64,000 bases of DNA from Vibrio renipiscarius (GTDB taxonomy: Bacteria > Pseudomonadota > Gammaproteobacteria > Enterobacterales > Vibrionaceae), in the NCBI RefSeq assembly GCF_000827885.1, contig NZ_JTKH01000003.1, forward strand, positions 372,001-436,000. Reading direction: 5' to 3'. Below the pieces are notes generated by a model. It was not told where the DNA came from and did not search any database. It saw only the letters and a list, made by a program, of their open reading frames with translations. The position numbers and the translations under genes were made by a program. Below, piece after piece: positions 56,063 to 64,000 of this stretch (its first letter is position 1; each line of letters begins with the position of its first letter).

Positions 56063-57151
56063 TTACTTACCAATTTGTTCATAGCAATATACGATGGCGG
56101 CCGCCATACCTAGAACCATCAAAGCAGCAAAAGCGACTTTAAATGGGCTTTTCGGATATTCGCCATTCACCTCACCGGTCTGGGCATTCACCAACACTTG
56201 GTAGACTTTATTTTTATAGCGATAAGATGAAACCCAAATAGGCAAAATCAAATGCTTGAACGTCGCATTTGAATAGACCGACTGTGACTCGCTAATGATC
56301 TGCTTATCCCCGCCAATTTCACGCTCAATCGTCTCTTTAATTCTCTCTTGCATGCGTATTTTGGCGTCGACATAACCTTCTTTGATATTCACTTGATACG
56401 TTTCCGCTTGATAACCTTGCAAATAGTGGTCGTTGTAATCGACAATCCTTGCGAGGTTCCATGGTTCTAACTTGTGCAGTAGTTCTTTCTCTACCGAGCG
56501 CGTGGCAGGGATCAAAACATCATCAAAATTTTGCGCCACAGAACCAGACACGTAGACCCAACGGGTTTTATGCTCCGATTTGGTCTCTGTTGAACCATCA
56601 GCCTTCGTTACGGTAACCGACTCTTGATAGTTCGTGCCTTTTTGGCCGAGATAATCGGTGACGGTATCGCAATCGTAAGTCCAATACGGAATATAAATAC
56701 CTTGGAATCGCTCTGCCTTGCCCGCGTGTTTTTTCAAATCATTCGGGGCCAAACTGAGTTTTTTAACCCAAACACCAAAATGGCGAATGGCCTCATCACG
56801 CTTAATCTGAAAAGGAATAATACCTTGTGGTTTTACTCGCTTGTGGTTTTCCATTCGAGAGAGAACCAATGGCGTATCACAAAAGGCACAATGTGTCGCT
56901 TTCACTTCACTGCCAAACTCGGTGGCCGCACCACAGCTATCACATTGCACGGTTAATGCTTCTATTTGCTCATGGCACTCGCTAAAGTTATCCAAGTAGG
57001 CGTCAAGATCCAATTCTTCATTCGCCGCTCTTTTCACCGAAGCGTGTTCTATCTCCATCTCGTGTTCGCAATGGGCACAAATCAGTGTTGTGGTTCCCGG
57101 CTCATAAGACAAATCTGACGAACAGTTTAAACATTTAACATCAACTAACAT
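56063..57151 (-). CDS. Zinc-ribbon protein with C-terminal membrane segment (YdjG-like)
   Basis: A 362-residue protein. The N-terminus has CLNC...CAHC (Cys 7, 10, 25, 28) and a second ribbon CDSCGAA...CAFCDTPLV, like the TFIIB/PriA-type zinc ribbons. Middle beta-rich part, for example GIIPFQIKRDEAIRHFGVWVKKL and RWVYVSGSVAQNFDDVLIPAT; one hydrophobic segment near the C-terminus (VAFAALMVLGMAAAIVYCY). It resembles B. subtilis YdjG-type proteins, which sit next to SPFH genes. It starts 3 bp after the SPFH gene's stop. The role is unknown. Confidence 0.78.
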   Translation of the reverse strand: MLVDVKCLNCSSDLSYEPGTTTLICAHCEHEMEIEHASVKRAANEELDLDAYLDNFSECHEQIEALTVQCDSCGAATEFGSEVKATHCAFCDTPLVLSRMENHKRVKPQGIIPFQIKRDEAIRHFGVWVKKLSLAPNDLKKHAGKAERFQGIYIPYWTYDCDTVTDYLGQKGTNYQESVTVTKADGSTETKSEHKTRWVYVSGSVAQNFDDVLIPATRSVEKELLHKLEPWNLARIVDYNDHYLQGYQAETYQVNIKEGYVDAKIRMQERIKETIEREIGGDKQIISESQSVYSNATFKHLILPIWVSSYRYKNKVYQVLVNAQTGEVNGEYPKSPFKVAFAALMVLGMAAAIVYCYEQIGK

Positions 57152-57154
57152 GAT

Positions 57155-58267
57155 CTACGCTCCTGGAATTGGCGGCGGAGTCGCCTGGAAAAAGCCCTGT
57201 AACTCACTGACTTCAGATACTTTTGTCCAGCTTGCCATGCCTTGCTTCCAAACTAATGAGTGTGGCTGAATACGACCATCCATCGCTTGCTGCTGAATCG
57301 CATCGATAGAGAAAGGGCCCGTTTGCTTGCCATCAATAGCAACAAAGTAGACCGATTGTGGGAGCGGCGGCGGAGCGGCGTGTTGCGAAGCGGGTTGAGC
57401 GTGTGTGTTTACCGGATTCATCGATTGCGCCATTTGCTGCGCCATCGCAAATCCCATTCCCATTTCCATTCCCGCATTCGCAGTGCCGTCACCATTACTT
57501 GCCGCGGCCTCAAGAGCTTCGGCCGCTTGGTATTGGGTGTACTGATTTAGATTACCAATAATGCCCATCGAAGAGCGCTTATCTAACGCTTCTTCGACTT
57601 CTGCTGGCAATGAGATGTTTTCAACAAGGAATTTCTCCAACGTCAGGCCATAGGTGGCGAAATCGAGGTTCATCTTTTGTTGCATTAGCAGGGCAAATTC
57701 ATCGTAATTTGCGGCCATATCCAACACAGGCAAGCCGCTTTCTGCGACAGCATCGGTAAAGCGAGACACCGCCATTGTGCGCAGTTGCCCTTGGATATTC
57801 TCTATCTGGAAACAGCCATCAGTACCCACGACTTGCTCAAGAAGCTTTAAAGGTTCATCGACTCGAATATCATAATTACCGAACGCTCGGATACGAATAG
57901 GACCAAATTCTGGGTCTCTGAGAAGAATGGGATTTCTCGTTCCCCATTTATTGTCCGTAAAAAGACGCATGCTGATGAAGTAAACTTCCGCTTTAAACGG
58001 AGAGTTAAAGCCGTGTTTCCAACCTTTAAGCGTACTCAGAATCGGGAGATTGGCGGTGGTGAGAGAATACATGCCCGGTTCAAAGACATCAGCAATCTGC
58101 CCTTCATTGACAAAAATGGCCACCTGTCCCTGACGAACGGTCAGCTGAGCACCATTTTTAATTTCGTTTTGGTAGCGCTCAAAACGCCACACCAAGGTGT
58201 TGTGTGTATCATCAATCCATTCGACGATATCGACAAACTCACCGACAATTTTATTCCAAAATCCCAT
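57155..58267 (-). CDS. SPFH-domain protein with C-terminal GYF_2 domain (YdjI-like)
   Basis: A 370-residue protein starting MGFWNKIVGEFVDIVEW. The SPFH-like core covers about residues 35-255 (RQGQVAIFVNEGQIADVFEPGMYSL, GPIRIRAFGNYDIRV). A Met/Gln/Ala-rich stretch with AMAQQMAQSMNP follows, then a C-terminal GYF_2-type domain (YFVAIDGKQTGPFSIDAIQQQAMDGRIQPHSLVWKQGMASWTKV). Similar proteins in B. subtilis (YdjI) and in poxvirus-like virion core families form membrane scaffolds. It is coupled to the zinc-ribbon gene downstream. Confidence 0.82.
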   Translation of the reverse strand: MGFWNKIVGEFVDIVEWIDDTHNTLVWRFERYQNEIKNGAQLTVRQGQVAIFVNEGQIADVFEPGMYSLTTANLPILSTLKGWKHGFNSPFKAEVYFISMRLFTDNKWGTRNPILLRDPEFGPIRIRAFGNYDIRVDEPLKLLEQVVGTDGCFQIENIQGQLRTMAVSRFTDAVAESGLPVLDMAANYDEFALLMQQKMNLDFATYGLTLEKFLVENISLPAEVEEALDKRSSMGIIGNLNQYTQYQAAEALEAAASNGDGTANAGMEMGMGFAMAQQMAQSMNPVNTHAQPASQHAAPPPLPQSVYFVAIDGKQTGPFSIDAIQQQAMDGRIQPHSLVWKQGMASWTKVSEVSELQGFFQATPPPIPGA

Positions 58268-58683
58268 ATCCGCTTCCCTGAAGATCTAACCCAAAAAAAT
58301 GACTAATTTTGTTAGCCATTGATTTATAAGGCTAGAATTATCCTTAACTCAGGTAAGGGTAACAAGAGCAGACCGCGAGACTCTTCAATAGGCGAGCATC
58401 TCAACGTTATTCCTTCGATACAGTTCAACTATTCCAATACAACACACAGCCTCGATACAACAAAATGGGCTATCGCATTGTTTTGATCTTAATGCATGAC
58501 CACCAACTTTTCAGTCATGCATTAATGCTCTGATACCGATGTTACTTTCATCAATGGTGTTGAGCGTCACGATAGAATTGTATAGATTTCATAAGCCATG
58601 ATAGATAAAATATCGCACCTAATTTTTAGTACTGATTTCCCGCTGAGCGTTATTAAGAGAAATCAGTAAAACGAGACGATGCC
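58268..58683. other. Intergenic region upstream of the SPFH and 82-aa genes
   Basis: About 415 bp without a credible gene. It contains the divergent promoters and the long inverted repeat at 58489-58525. Nothing else is recognised. Confidence 0.4.
58489..58525. repeat. 12-bp perfect inverted repeat with 13-nt spacer
   Basis: TTAATGCATGAC (58489-58500) and GTCATGCATTAA (58514-58525). It could form an RNA hairpin or be a dimer operator for a nearby gene. There is no T tract, so it is not a standard terminator. It lies about 160 bp upstream of the 82-residue gene. Confidence 0.6.
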
Positions 58684-58932
58684 ATGATTAACGACGAAAG
58701 AATTATTGAAACCTTAGACGAGCTAGATGCCTTTCTACTTACGGCAGAAAGTGGTGTATTGGGCCTACAAAACGTAGCAGGTGTGGCATTGGCAACACAC
58801 AATGGCAGCGGCCGTCGTTTTGTTGCAATACTCGATGACCAAAACCAACTGTTGCTAGGCCGTTGGGTGAGTGAAGACGTATTTAAAAACGGTCAAGATC
58901 TTGTGCGTAACGGCAGCAAACGCAGCCGATAA
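58684..58932 (+). CDS. Small uncharacterised protein (82 aa)
   Basis: The sequence MINDERIIETLDELDAFLLT has a mixed alpha/beta look (VLGLQNVAGVALATHNG, RFVAILDDQNQLLLGRW) and a basic tail NGSKRSR. I do not recognise the family. There is no signal peptide. GAGACG-type purines precede the ATG. Its own terminator follows 28 bp later, supporting expression. Confidence 0.6.
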   Translation: MINDERIIETLDELDAFLLTAESGVLGLQNVAGVALATHNGSGRRFVAILDDQNQLLLGRWVSEDVFKNGQDLVRNGSKRSR

Positions 58933-58959
58933 GCCTCAAAAAGGCGAACAACATGCATA

Positions 58960-58990
58960 AAAAAGCCCGCGATTTATTGCGGGCTTTTTA
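58960..58990. terminator. Bidirectional terminator between the 82-aa gene and acr3
   Basis: Stem AAAAGCCCGC / GCGGGCTTTTT with a short loop, between convergent genes. Confidence 0.88.
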
Positions 58991-59030
58991 CTCTACGCAG
59001 CACGGCATTGGTGCCCGTTATTTCAATTAT

Positions 59031-60095
59031 TTACGCGTAATATTTGCGTTTCATTCTTAACGCAACGTTGACCAAAGCAATCAAAACTGGGACTTCAACC
59101 AGAGGCCCAATCACCCCCACAAACGCTTGGTCCGAATTCAAACCAAATACCGCGATAGAGACCGCGATCGCCAACTCAAAGTTGTTCCCTGACGATGTAA
59201 ACGCAATCGACGCATTTTGGTCATACGGAATACCTAATCGTTTCCCGATATAGAAACTCGCGAAAAACATCACCATGAAGTAGATCACCAATGGAATCGC
59301 AACTCGCACGACATCCATCGGTAGCTCAATGATCATTTCACCTTTCAAGCTAAACATCAGAACAATCGTCGCTAACAAGGCAATCAGAGTGATTGGCGAT
59401 ATTCTTGGAATAAACACCTCGTTATACCATTGCGCTCCTTTTGCTGCGACCAACCATTTACGACTTAAGAACCCAGCCAAGAAAGGGATACCGAGGTAGA
59501 TAAAGACACTTTCAGCAATATCAAGCATGGTAATGTCAACCACCAGACCTTCAAGCCCAAAATACGGCGGTAATACAGTAATAAACAACCACGCCATAAA
59601 GCTGTAAGTGATGATTTGGAATCCACTATTGAGGGCAACGAGTGCTGCACCATATTCTTTGTTGCCGCCACTGATATCATTCCAAACCAGCACCATCGCA
59701 ATACAACGCGCAAGGCCGATTAGAATCAACCCCACCATGTATCCCGGTTGATCGCGCAAGAAAATAATCGCCAACGCAAACATCAAAATAGGACCGACAA
59801 TCCAGTTCATCACCAGCGAAAGCGTCACCGCTCTTTTATCTCGAGTGACTTGACCTAGTAGGCTGTAATCTACTTTTGCTAATGGTGGGTACATCATTAA
59901 AATCAAGCCAATCGCGAGCGGAATGTTTGTTGAGCCCACAGACATGCTTTCATTCCACTCAGCGACTTGTGGAAAGAAGACCCCGATCCCCACACCAACT
60001 GCCATCGCGAGGAAAATCCACACCGTTAAATAACGGTCAAGAAAACTCATTTTTTGAGAAGCATCGGCCTGCGCGCAACTTTTGGCATTACTCAT
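59031..60095 (-). CDS. acr3: ACR3-type arsenite efflux permease
   Basis: A ~10-TM inner-membrane arsenite/antimonite exporter of the ACR3/BART class (354 residues). The conserved substrate Cys is in [16 protein letters not shown] (about residue 129); other family parts are [38 protein letters not shown] and [18 protein letters not shown]. The start MSNAKSC has AGAGG upstream. It follows arsR in the same direction, 102 bp apart, and no arsC or arsenate reductase was seen in this window. Confidence 0.9.
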   Translation of the reverse strand: MSNAKSCAQADASQKMSFLDRYLTVWIFLAMAVGVGIGVFFPQVAEWNESMSVGSTNIPLAIGLILMMYPPLAKVDYSLLGQVTRDKRAVTLSLVMNWIVGPILMFALAIIFLRDQPGYMVGLILIGLARCIAMVLVWNDISGGNKEYGAALVALNSGFQIITYSFMAWLFITVLPPYFGLEGLVVDITMLDIAESVFIYLGIPFLAGFLSRKWLVAAKGAQWYNEVFIPRISPITLIALLATIVLMFSLKGEMIIELPMDVVRVAIPLVIYFMVMFFASFYIGKRLGIPYDQNASIAFTSSGNNFELAIAVSIAVFGLNSDQAFVGVIGPLVEVPVLIALVNVALRMKRKYYA

Positions 60096-60197
60096 AGAAA
60101 CCTCTTACGTTTTAGTTTGTTCGATTTTTAGAGATTTGTTTCGTCTCTATATAATCTTGAATAAATACATGGCATACCGCTTGGTAAGTTGACCGAA

Positions 60198-60536
60198 CTA
60201 CGCACCATTATCTGTGCATGATTGACCATTCATCACCTTCAACTCTGATTCGATCAGTGAGCGATTATTGATTAGCGTTATTTCTAGGATTTGCTTTATC
60301 CAGGGCGCAAGATCGGGATGGAGACGATAGTAAACCCACTTACCACGACGCTCACCCAGCACGAGATTTTGTTTTCGTAACTCCGCAAGATGACGAGAAA
60401 CCTTCGGTTGGCTCAACGCTAGCGCATCCATCAAACTACAGACACACAACTCCCCTTCGCTTTGCATGAGCAATAAAGATTTAAGCCGAGTTTCCTCAGA
60501 CAGCGCTTTATATAAAAAAACAGAATTAGACGACAT
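60198..60536 (-). CDS. arsR: ArsR-type metalloregulator
   Basis: A 112-residue winged-helix repressor released by As(III)/Sb(III). From MSSNSVFLYKALSEETRLK it contains the metal-binding ELCVCSL (Cys 31 and 33) next to the recognition helix SQPKVSRHLAEL, and GKWVYYRLHPDLAPW. A longer in-frame start at 60596 would add a hydrophobic 20-residue tail that is not normal for ArsR and lies in the operator region. It is placed before acr3. Confidence 0.92.
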   Translation of the reverse strand: MSSNSVFLYKALSEETRLKSLLLMQSEGELCVCSLMDALALSQPKVSRHLAELRKQNLVLGERRGKWVYYRLHPDLAPWIKQILEITLINNRSLIESELKVMNGQSCTDNGA

Positions 60537-60553
60537 TTGGCATCCGACAAAGA

Positions 60554-60594
60554 CAACATATATGGAAAAGTATATATATGAAAAACCATATGTC
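60554..60594. promoter_or_regulatory. Likely ArsR operator/promoter of arsR-acr3
   Basis: The stretch has two ATATATG-type half sites and a clear inverted repeat ATATG-N6-CATAT (about 60576-60591), immediately upstream of the arsR ATG. ArsR family operators are AT-rich imperfect inverted repeats of this kind; the exact site is not established. Confidence 0.5.
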
Positions 60595-60762
60595 AAAGAA
60601 TAAAAAGATCAAAAAGCAACCGACAGACGAACGATGCTGCAATATCGTTCGAGCCGTTATAGAGCAAAAATAACGGTTTAGATAAAATGTAAACGGGTGG
60701 GATAGCCCTGTCATTGCATAATAAGGAGGCATAATAGGGAGGCATAAAAAGCAGAAAACAAA

Positions 60763-60811
60763 ACGGCCTCTTTAATGCGTTCATCCTTTATAGACAATGC
60801 AAAGAGGCCGG
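60763..60811 (-). terminator. Intrinsic terminator after ttrA
   Basis: On the minus strand CGGCCTCTTT pairs with AAAGAGGCCG across a ~27-nt loop; TTTTGTTTT follows. It lies 37-85 bp after the ttrA stop. Confidence 0.7.
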
Positions 60812-60847
60812 TTCACTTAAGTTATCGCAATATTAAAAAGCGCTGAA

Positions 60848-63800
60848 CTACACTTTCCTTATTTTAGCTGGGAGAGATTGCCGCACGGCGGCCCCCACCA
60901 CCCAATCAAGTACGACACCTTTCCCTTCACGAGTTGGGTCTATCAAACCGATATCGTTGATGTTCACGCCATCTTGACCGTTTGCTTTCACTGGTTGTTG
61001 CTTGTCGCCAATCCAGTGGGCGCGTTCACCAAGTTCAGTGTGACCAAAACCATGCTCAAAACCCAGAGTGCCAGGTCGGATCCCAGAGACCACCATCGCC
61101 AGTGCCGTCGTACTTGCGGTTGGCGTTTCAATCACAAACTGATCGCCGGTTTGAATGCCCGCGCCCTCAGCGTCACTTGGATGAATGTAAACCGGATTCA
61201 CCCCTTTAATCGAATTCAAACGTGGCGACAAATTGGATACCGCGCTATGAATATTCGATTTAAAGTTCGTCAAACTGAACGGCCACTCCGCTTTAGGATA
61301 TTGCGCATCAAGCGGTGTTCCGTCGGAGAGCTTTTGTGGATACCAGGTTGGGCAACCGCTATAAAACTCGCCGGTCATGGTGTTTTTTGCACTACCGACA
61401 CGCTCGTTCCAAATTGCGACCGGTCGCGTCCATTTGTACTTCATTTGCTCACCTTGGTAAGCCTCAGTCGCGTTTTCAAAACGACCACCACGAGCAAAAA
61501 TGTACGCCACACGCTTCATTTCATCAGGCATCAGCACTTTTTGCATACTCGGTAACAAGCGCTCCAGACCCGACCACGCAATGTCTTCTGCGCTGACTTC
61601 CGGCACGCCACCTTTGATGTAAGCCAAGTTGGCCGCCGAACGAAGATAGAAATCCTCTGCGCTATGAATGCCATGCCATTGCCCTTGAGCATCTTTAATC
61701 GCTTGGTCACCAAAGCCGCCAAGTTGCATCTTCTTTGCGACATCAATTAAGAAGTTTTCTAAGCAAATACTGCGACCATCAGCGGTCTTATCAGTGCGCG
61801 CTTCAACAATCGGCCAGCGAGCCGTGACAGTTTTCACCGGAACATCATGCCAAGGTGTTGCCATCCCCCAGCTCTCATAGGTCACCGTATCCGGCACGAT
61901 GTAATCTGACAGTGCTGTGGTTTCATTAATGAATGCGTCGATAGAGACAATCAAACCGAGCTGTTTCGGATCTTTAAGCTTGTCTTCCAACAACGTTTTT
62001 AAACCTGGAACCCCATAAATTGGGTTCGCCATATGGTTCACCCACGCCTTCACACGGTATGGATAGCCATCAATGGCCGCAGATAGATGTTCTGTTAACA
62101 ACGGCGCGGCAAACGGATACCAAGGTGCGCGAGTTGGATAAGGGGATTCACCCGCAGCCACACGACGTTTATATTCACTGGTCTTTTGATACGGGAATTT
62201 ACTGCGGGAAAGAAATACGCCTTTCGGTGCCACTTTGCCTGCAAATTTGGTGAAGTCATAACGCGGGCCCGCAGCTGAGGTTGGGTATCCCCCCGCTTTC
62301 GCCATCGCGCCGCCTTTCATGTTGATATTACCAATCAAAGCATTGAGCATCATGATGGTAAAAGCATTGTAGAAACCGTTGGTGTGCATATTGCCACCAT
62401 GGGTGTCGACGACCGCTTTAGTGCCATGGCTGGTGAAACGCTTTGCCAGCGCAATGATTTGATCGACTGGGATTTCACATTGCTCACTGTAAAAATTCAA
62501 GTCGTACTTAAACGCTTCTTCTTTTAGACACAGCAGCGACGACTTCACGCGCACAGCACCCGATGCGAGTTGCACGTATCGGTCTACGAACAATTCGGCG
62601 GCGCCCGTTTGGCTATGCACACCGAACTCACCACTTTGCGCATCAACAATCACGTACGGATCGCTTTCCGATAGCACTTCGCCATCAAAAGGCATTGCCA
62701 TATCCGAAGCGCGTAAGAATGCACCATGACGAGGATGAGATTCATCGCTGATCACCAGATGGGTCGCGTTACACCAATGCGCCGTGCCCGCTCGTTGCAT
62801 CGCATTGGCCCCCGGCTGCGCGAGGAATGTTTTGTTGTAGCGCTCGTTTTCGATGATCCACTGGATCATGCCCAACACCAAAGCTGAATCGCTGCCAGGT
62901 TTGATTGGCATCCAGTGGTTCGTGTCACCCGCAGCGAGACTTGATGAACCCGCCGGTAAGCTTGGCGTGATGATGGTGTATTCTAACTTGCCTTCCGTAC
63001 GCGCCTTGGCGAGCTGACGAGATTGACGCTTAAACGGATTCCCCGCTTGCGCTGGCGACATGCCGATAAAGATGATGTATTCCGCGTTGTCGAAATCTGG
63101 CTTTAAGTGCGCGTTCTTATCCAAATCATTCATGAACGCGCCGCTACCGGCGCGGAAGGCATAACCACAATAAGAACCATGGTGACCAAAGTTGCGAGTA
63201 CCAAAGCTATTGAACGCGAAACGCTTAAAGATATCGTCACGTCCTTCGTTACCAGCATTGGTCATCAACAGTTGGTTGGCTTTTGGGCCATATTCTGGGT
63301 TTTGCGGATCGACTGGGGTCGTCAAATCACGAATGTCTTTGAGGCCTTCAACATAGCCTTCGCCAAATAAATCGCCGCCATTCACCACTTCATCAACCAG
63401 CTGTTCGTAGCTGATCGGCACCCATCGTCCTTCACCACGCTTGCCGACACGCTTAAGCGGCTGAGTGATCCGATAAGGGCTATTGCGAATTTCCAGCATG
63501 CCATTACCACGAGCACAGGCGGTAGAACGCCCTTCTAAACCCGCTTCCCCAGCCATGCCCAAATACGCCTCTTTAACCGGCGTTTCGAACGGAATGTGCT
63601 GCTGATGGGAAAGTGGATGATACGGGTTACCGACAATCCGCAAAATCTCATCGTTACGATTATCAATACGCACACGCAAGCCACACAGACTCCAACAACC
63701 AAAACACATTGATGGCGCAACACGTTGATTCGGGTTTGGAATCAGGTTGCCTTGTTGATTCACTTTGTATTCTGGTTCTAACGAGTTGCCATGGTGAATA

Positions 63801-63940
63801 TCACGTGTCTTTTCGCCTGCGGTGCCATAAACAGCCCCATCAACCATGTGTTTGGTGGTGGTTGCATACCCAGCAGCAAAGGCACCAAGCCCTCCAACAG
63901 CAAGCCCTGATTTCAATAACTGACGGCGTTTATTATCCAT
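60848..63940 (-). CDS. ttrA: Tetrathionate reductase catalytic subunit TtrA
   Basis: A 1030-residue molybdopterin oxidoreductase, the periplasmic catalytic subunit that reduces tetrathionate to thiosulfate in anaerobic respiration. The N-terminus NKRRQLLKSGLAVGG is a twin-arginine-like signal. The [4Fe-4S] Cys are 79, 82 and 86 (CFGCWSLCG) with Cys 142 (STACARG). The Mo site region HHGSYCGYAFRAGSGAFM matches Salmonella TtrA, as do the MSPAQAGNPFKRQ and HGFGHTELG stretches. It follows ttrC by 17 bp, the ttrBCA order. Confidence 0.96.
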   Translation of the reverse strand: MDNKRRQLLKSGLAVGGLGAFAAGYATTTKHMVDGAVYGTAGEKTRDIHHGNSLEPEYKVNQQGNLIPNPNQRVAPSMCFGCWSLCGLRVRIDNRNDEILRIVGNPYHPLSHQQHIPFETPVKEAYLGMAGEAGLEGRSTACARGNGMLEIRNSPYRITQPLKRVGKRGEGRWVPISYEQLVDEVVNGGDLFGEGYVEGLKDIRDLTTPVDPQNPEYGPKANQLLMTNAGNEGRDDIFKRFAFNSFGTRNFGHHGSYCGYAFRAGSGAFMNDLDKNAHLKPDFDNAEYIIFIGMSPAQAGNPFKRQSRQLAKARTEGKLEYTIITPSLPAGSSSLAAGDTNHWMPIKPGSDSALVLGMIQWIIENERYNKTFLAQPGANAMQRAGTAHWCNATHLVISDESHPRHGAFLRASDMAMPFDGEVLSESDPYVIVDAQSGEFGVHSQTGAAELFVDRYVQLASGAVRVKSSLLCLKEEAFKYDLNFYSEQCEIPVDQIIALAKRFTSHGTKAVVDTHGGNMHTNGFYNAFTIMMLNALIGNINMKGGAMAKAGGYPTSAAGPRYDFTKFAGKVAPKGVFLSRSKFPYQKTSEYKRRVAAGESPYPTRAPWYPFAAPLLTEHLSAAIDGYPYRVKAWVNHMANPIYGVPGLKTLLEDKLKDPKQLGLIVSIDAFINETTALSDYIVPDTVTYESWGMATPWHDVPVKTVTARWPIVEARTDKTADGRSICLENFLIDVAKKMQLGGFGDQAIKDAQGQWHGIHSAEDFYLRSAANLAYIKGGVPEVSAEDIAWSGLERLLPSMQKVLMPDEMKRVAYIFARGGRFENATEAYQGEQMKYKWTRPVAIWNERVGSAKNTMTGEFYSGCPTWYPQKLSDGTPLDAQYPKAEWPFSLTNFKSNIHSAVSNLSPRLNSIKGVNPVYIHPSDAEGAGIQTGDQFVIETPTASTTALAMVVSGIRPGTLGFEHGFGHTELGERAHWIGDKQQPVKANGQDGVNINDIGLIDPTREGKGVVLDWVVGAAVRQSLPAKIRKV

Positions 63941-63957
63941 AATGAAATCCTCTTAAA

Positions 63958-64000
63958 TCAGTGTTGCGTGGCTGCAGAAGATGCAGTTTCACGTTTTGGT
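63958..64000 (-). CDS. ttrC: C-terminal end of tetrathionate reductase membrane subunit TtrC (cut by window)
   Basis: Only 13 codons and a TGA lie inside the window (minus-strand PKRETASSAATQH and stop). The identity rests on position: in Salmonella the order is ttrB, ttrC, ttrA. The TtrC name is inference from context. Confidence 0.5.
   Translation of the reverse strand, partial: PKRETASSAATQH

Larger units (their letters stand above)
60537..60847. other. Intergenic region between arsR and ttrA
   Basis: About 310 bp. It holds the likely ArsR operator (60554-60594), a GGAGGCATAATAGGGAGGCAT direct-repeat-like stretch near 60725-60745, and the ttrA terminator hairpin (60763-60811). No gene is seen. 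Confidence 0.45.

Noticed and set aside
60725..60748. GGAGGCAT repeated near the arsR-ttrA gap as a ribosome site
   Set aside because: No reading frame starts after it on the plus strand; probably chance.

Overview
The window looks like a stretch of chromosome from a Vibrionaceae gammaproteobacterium, most likely a Vibrio. The reasons are the H-NS, HflD, MnmA, Gsk, FabV, FadE, HtpX and biotin genes with gammaproteobacterial lengths and motifs, an OmpU/OmpT-style porin, a lysine riboswitch in front of an NhaC-type transporter, and recognisable PurR, BirA and FadR operators. The assignment rests on remembered protein families; no database search was run. I found no tRNA, rRNA, CRISPR array, insertion sequence, integrase or phage gene, so this is mostly chromosomal backbone with a few accessory islands.

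Layout. 1-5000 (minus strand): front part of the histidine operon, hisL-hisG-hisD-hisC-hisB-hisH, cut by the left edge, with a His-rich leader peptide and an attenuator. 5146-7081: an NhaC-superfamily lysine transporter (LysW type) under a lysine riboswitch. 7599-9794: an H-NS family protein, inosine-guanosine kinase and a small unknown protein. 10096-13385: mnmA-hflD, then purB with a PurR box. 13460-19703: a tightly coupled eight-gene minus-strand operon (NTF2-like, SDR, FAD oxidoreductase, DUF1365, cyclopropane-fatty-acid synthase, DUF2878, chalcone-isomerase-like, DUF3833 lipoprotein), preceded by paired TTGTA motifs. 19923-27263: htpX, a small unknown ORF, the divergent biotin locus bioBFCD/bioA around a BirA operator, and a DUF2057 protein.

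27346-34419: porin, dinG, a TSUP transporter, priC-ybaM, roxA and xthA. 34560-40770: a type I secretion island, with an ABC exporter, an HlyD-type adaptor and a 993-residue RTX protein that carries three copies of a ~200-residue module. 40845-45625: fatty-acid genes fabV, fadE and a PsrA-like TetR regulator with a FadR operator on its promoter. 45841-45997: a terminator with no convincing gene in front of it, a possible small RNA. 46157-51131: a GT2 / GT39 / GtrA surface-glycosylation operon divergent from a two-component system.

51306-55994: a PLP enzyme of the ACC deaminase family, a DUF1496 protein, and a di-heme peroxidase whose reading frame overlaps a hybrid sensor kinase. 56063-58267: a zinc-ribbon membrane protein plus SPFH/GYF_2 pair. 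58684-64000: a small unknown protein, an arsR-acr3 arsenic locus, and the tetrathionate reductase genes ttrA and the tail of ttrC.

The least explained parts are the modular RTX exoprotein with its own exporter, the peroxidase-hybrid kinase pair, the glycosylation/two-component cluster, the cfa-type operon without its usual regulator beside it, and the zinc-ribbon/SPFH pair.
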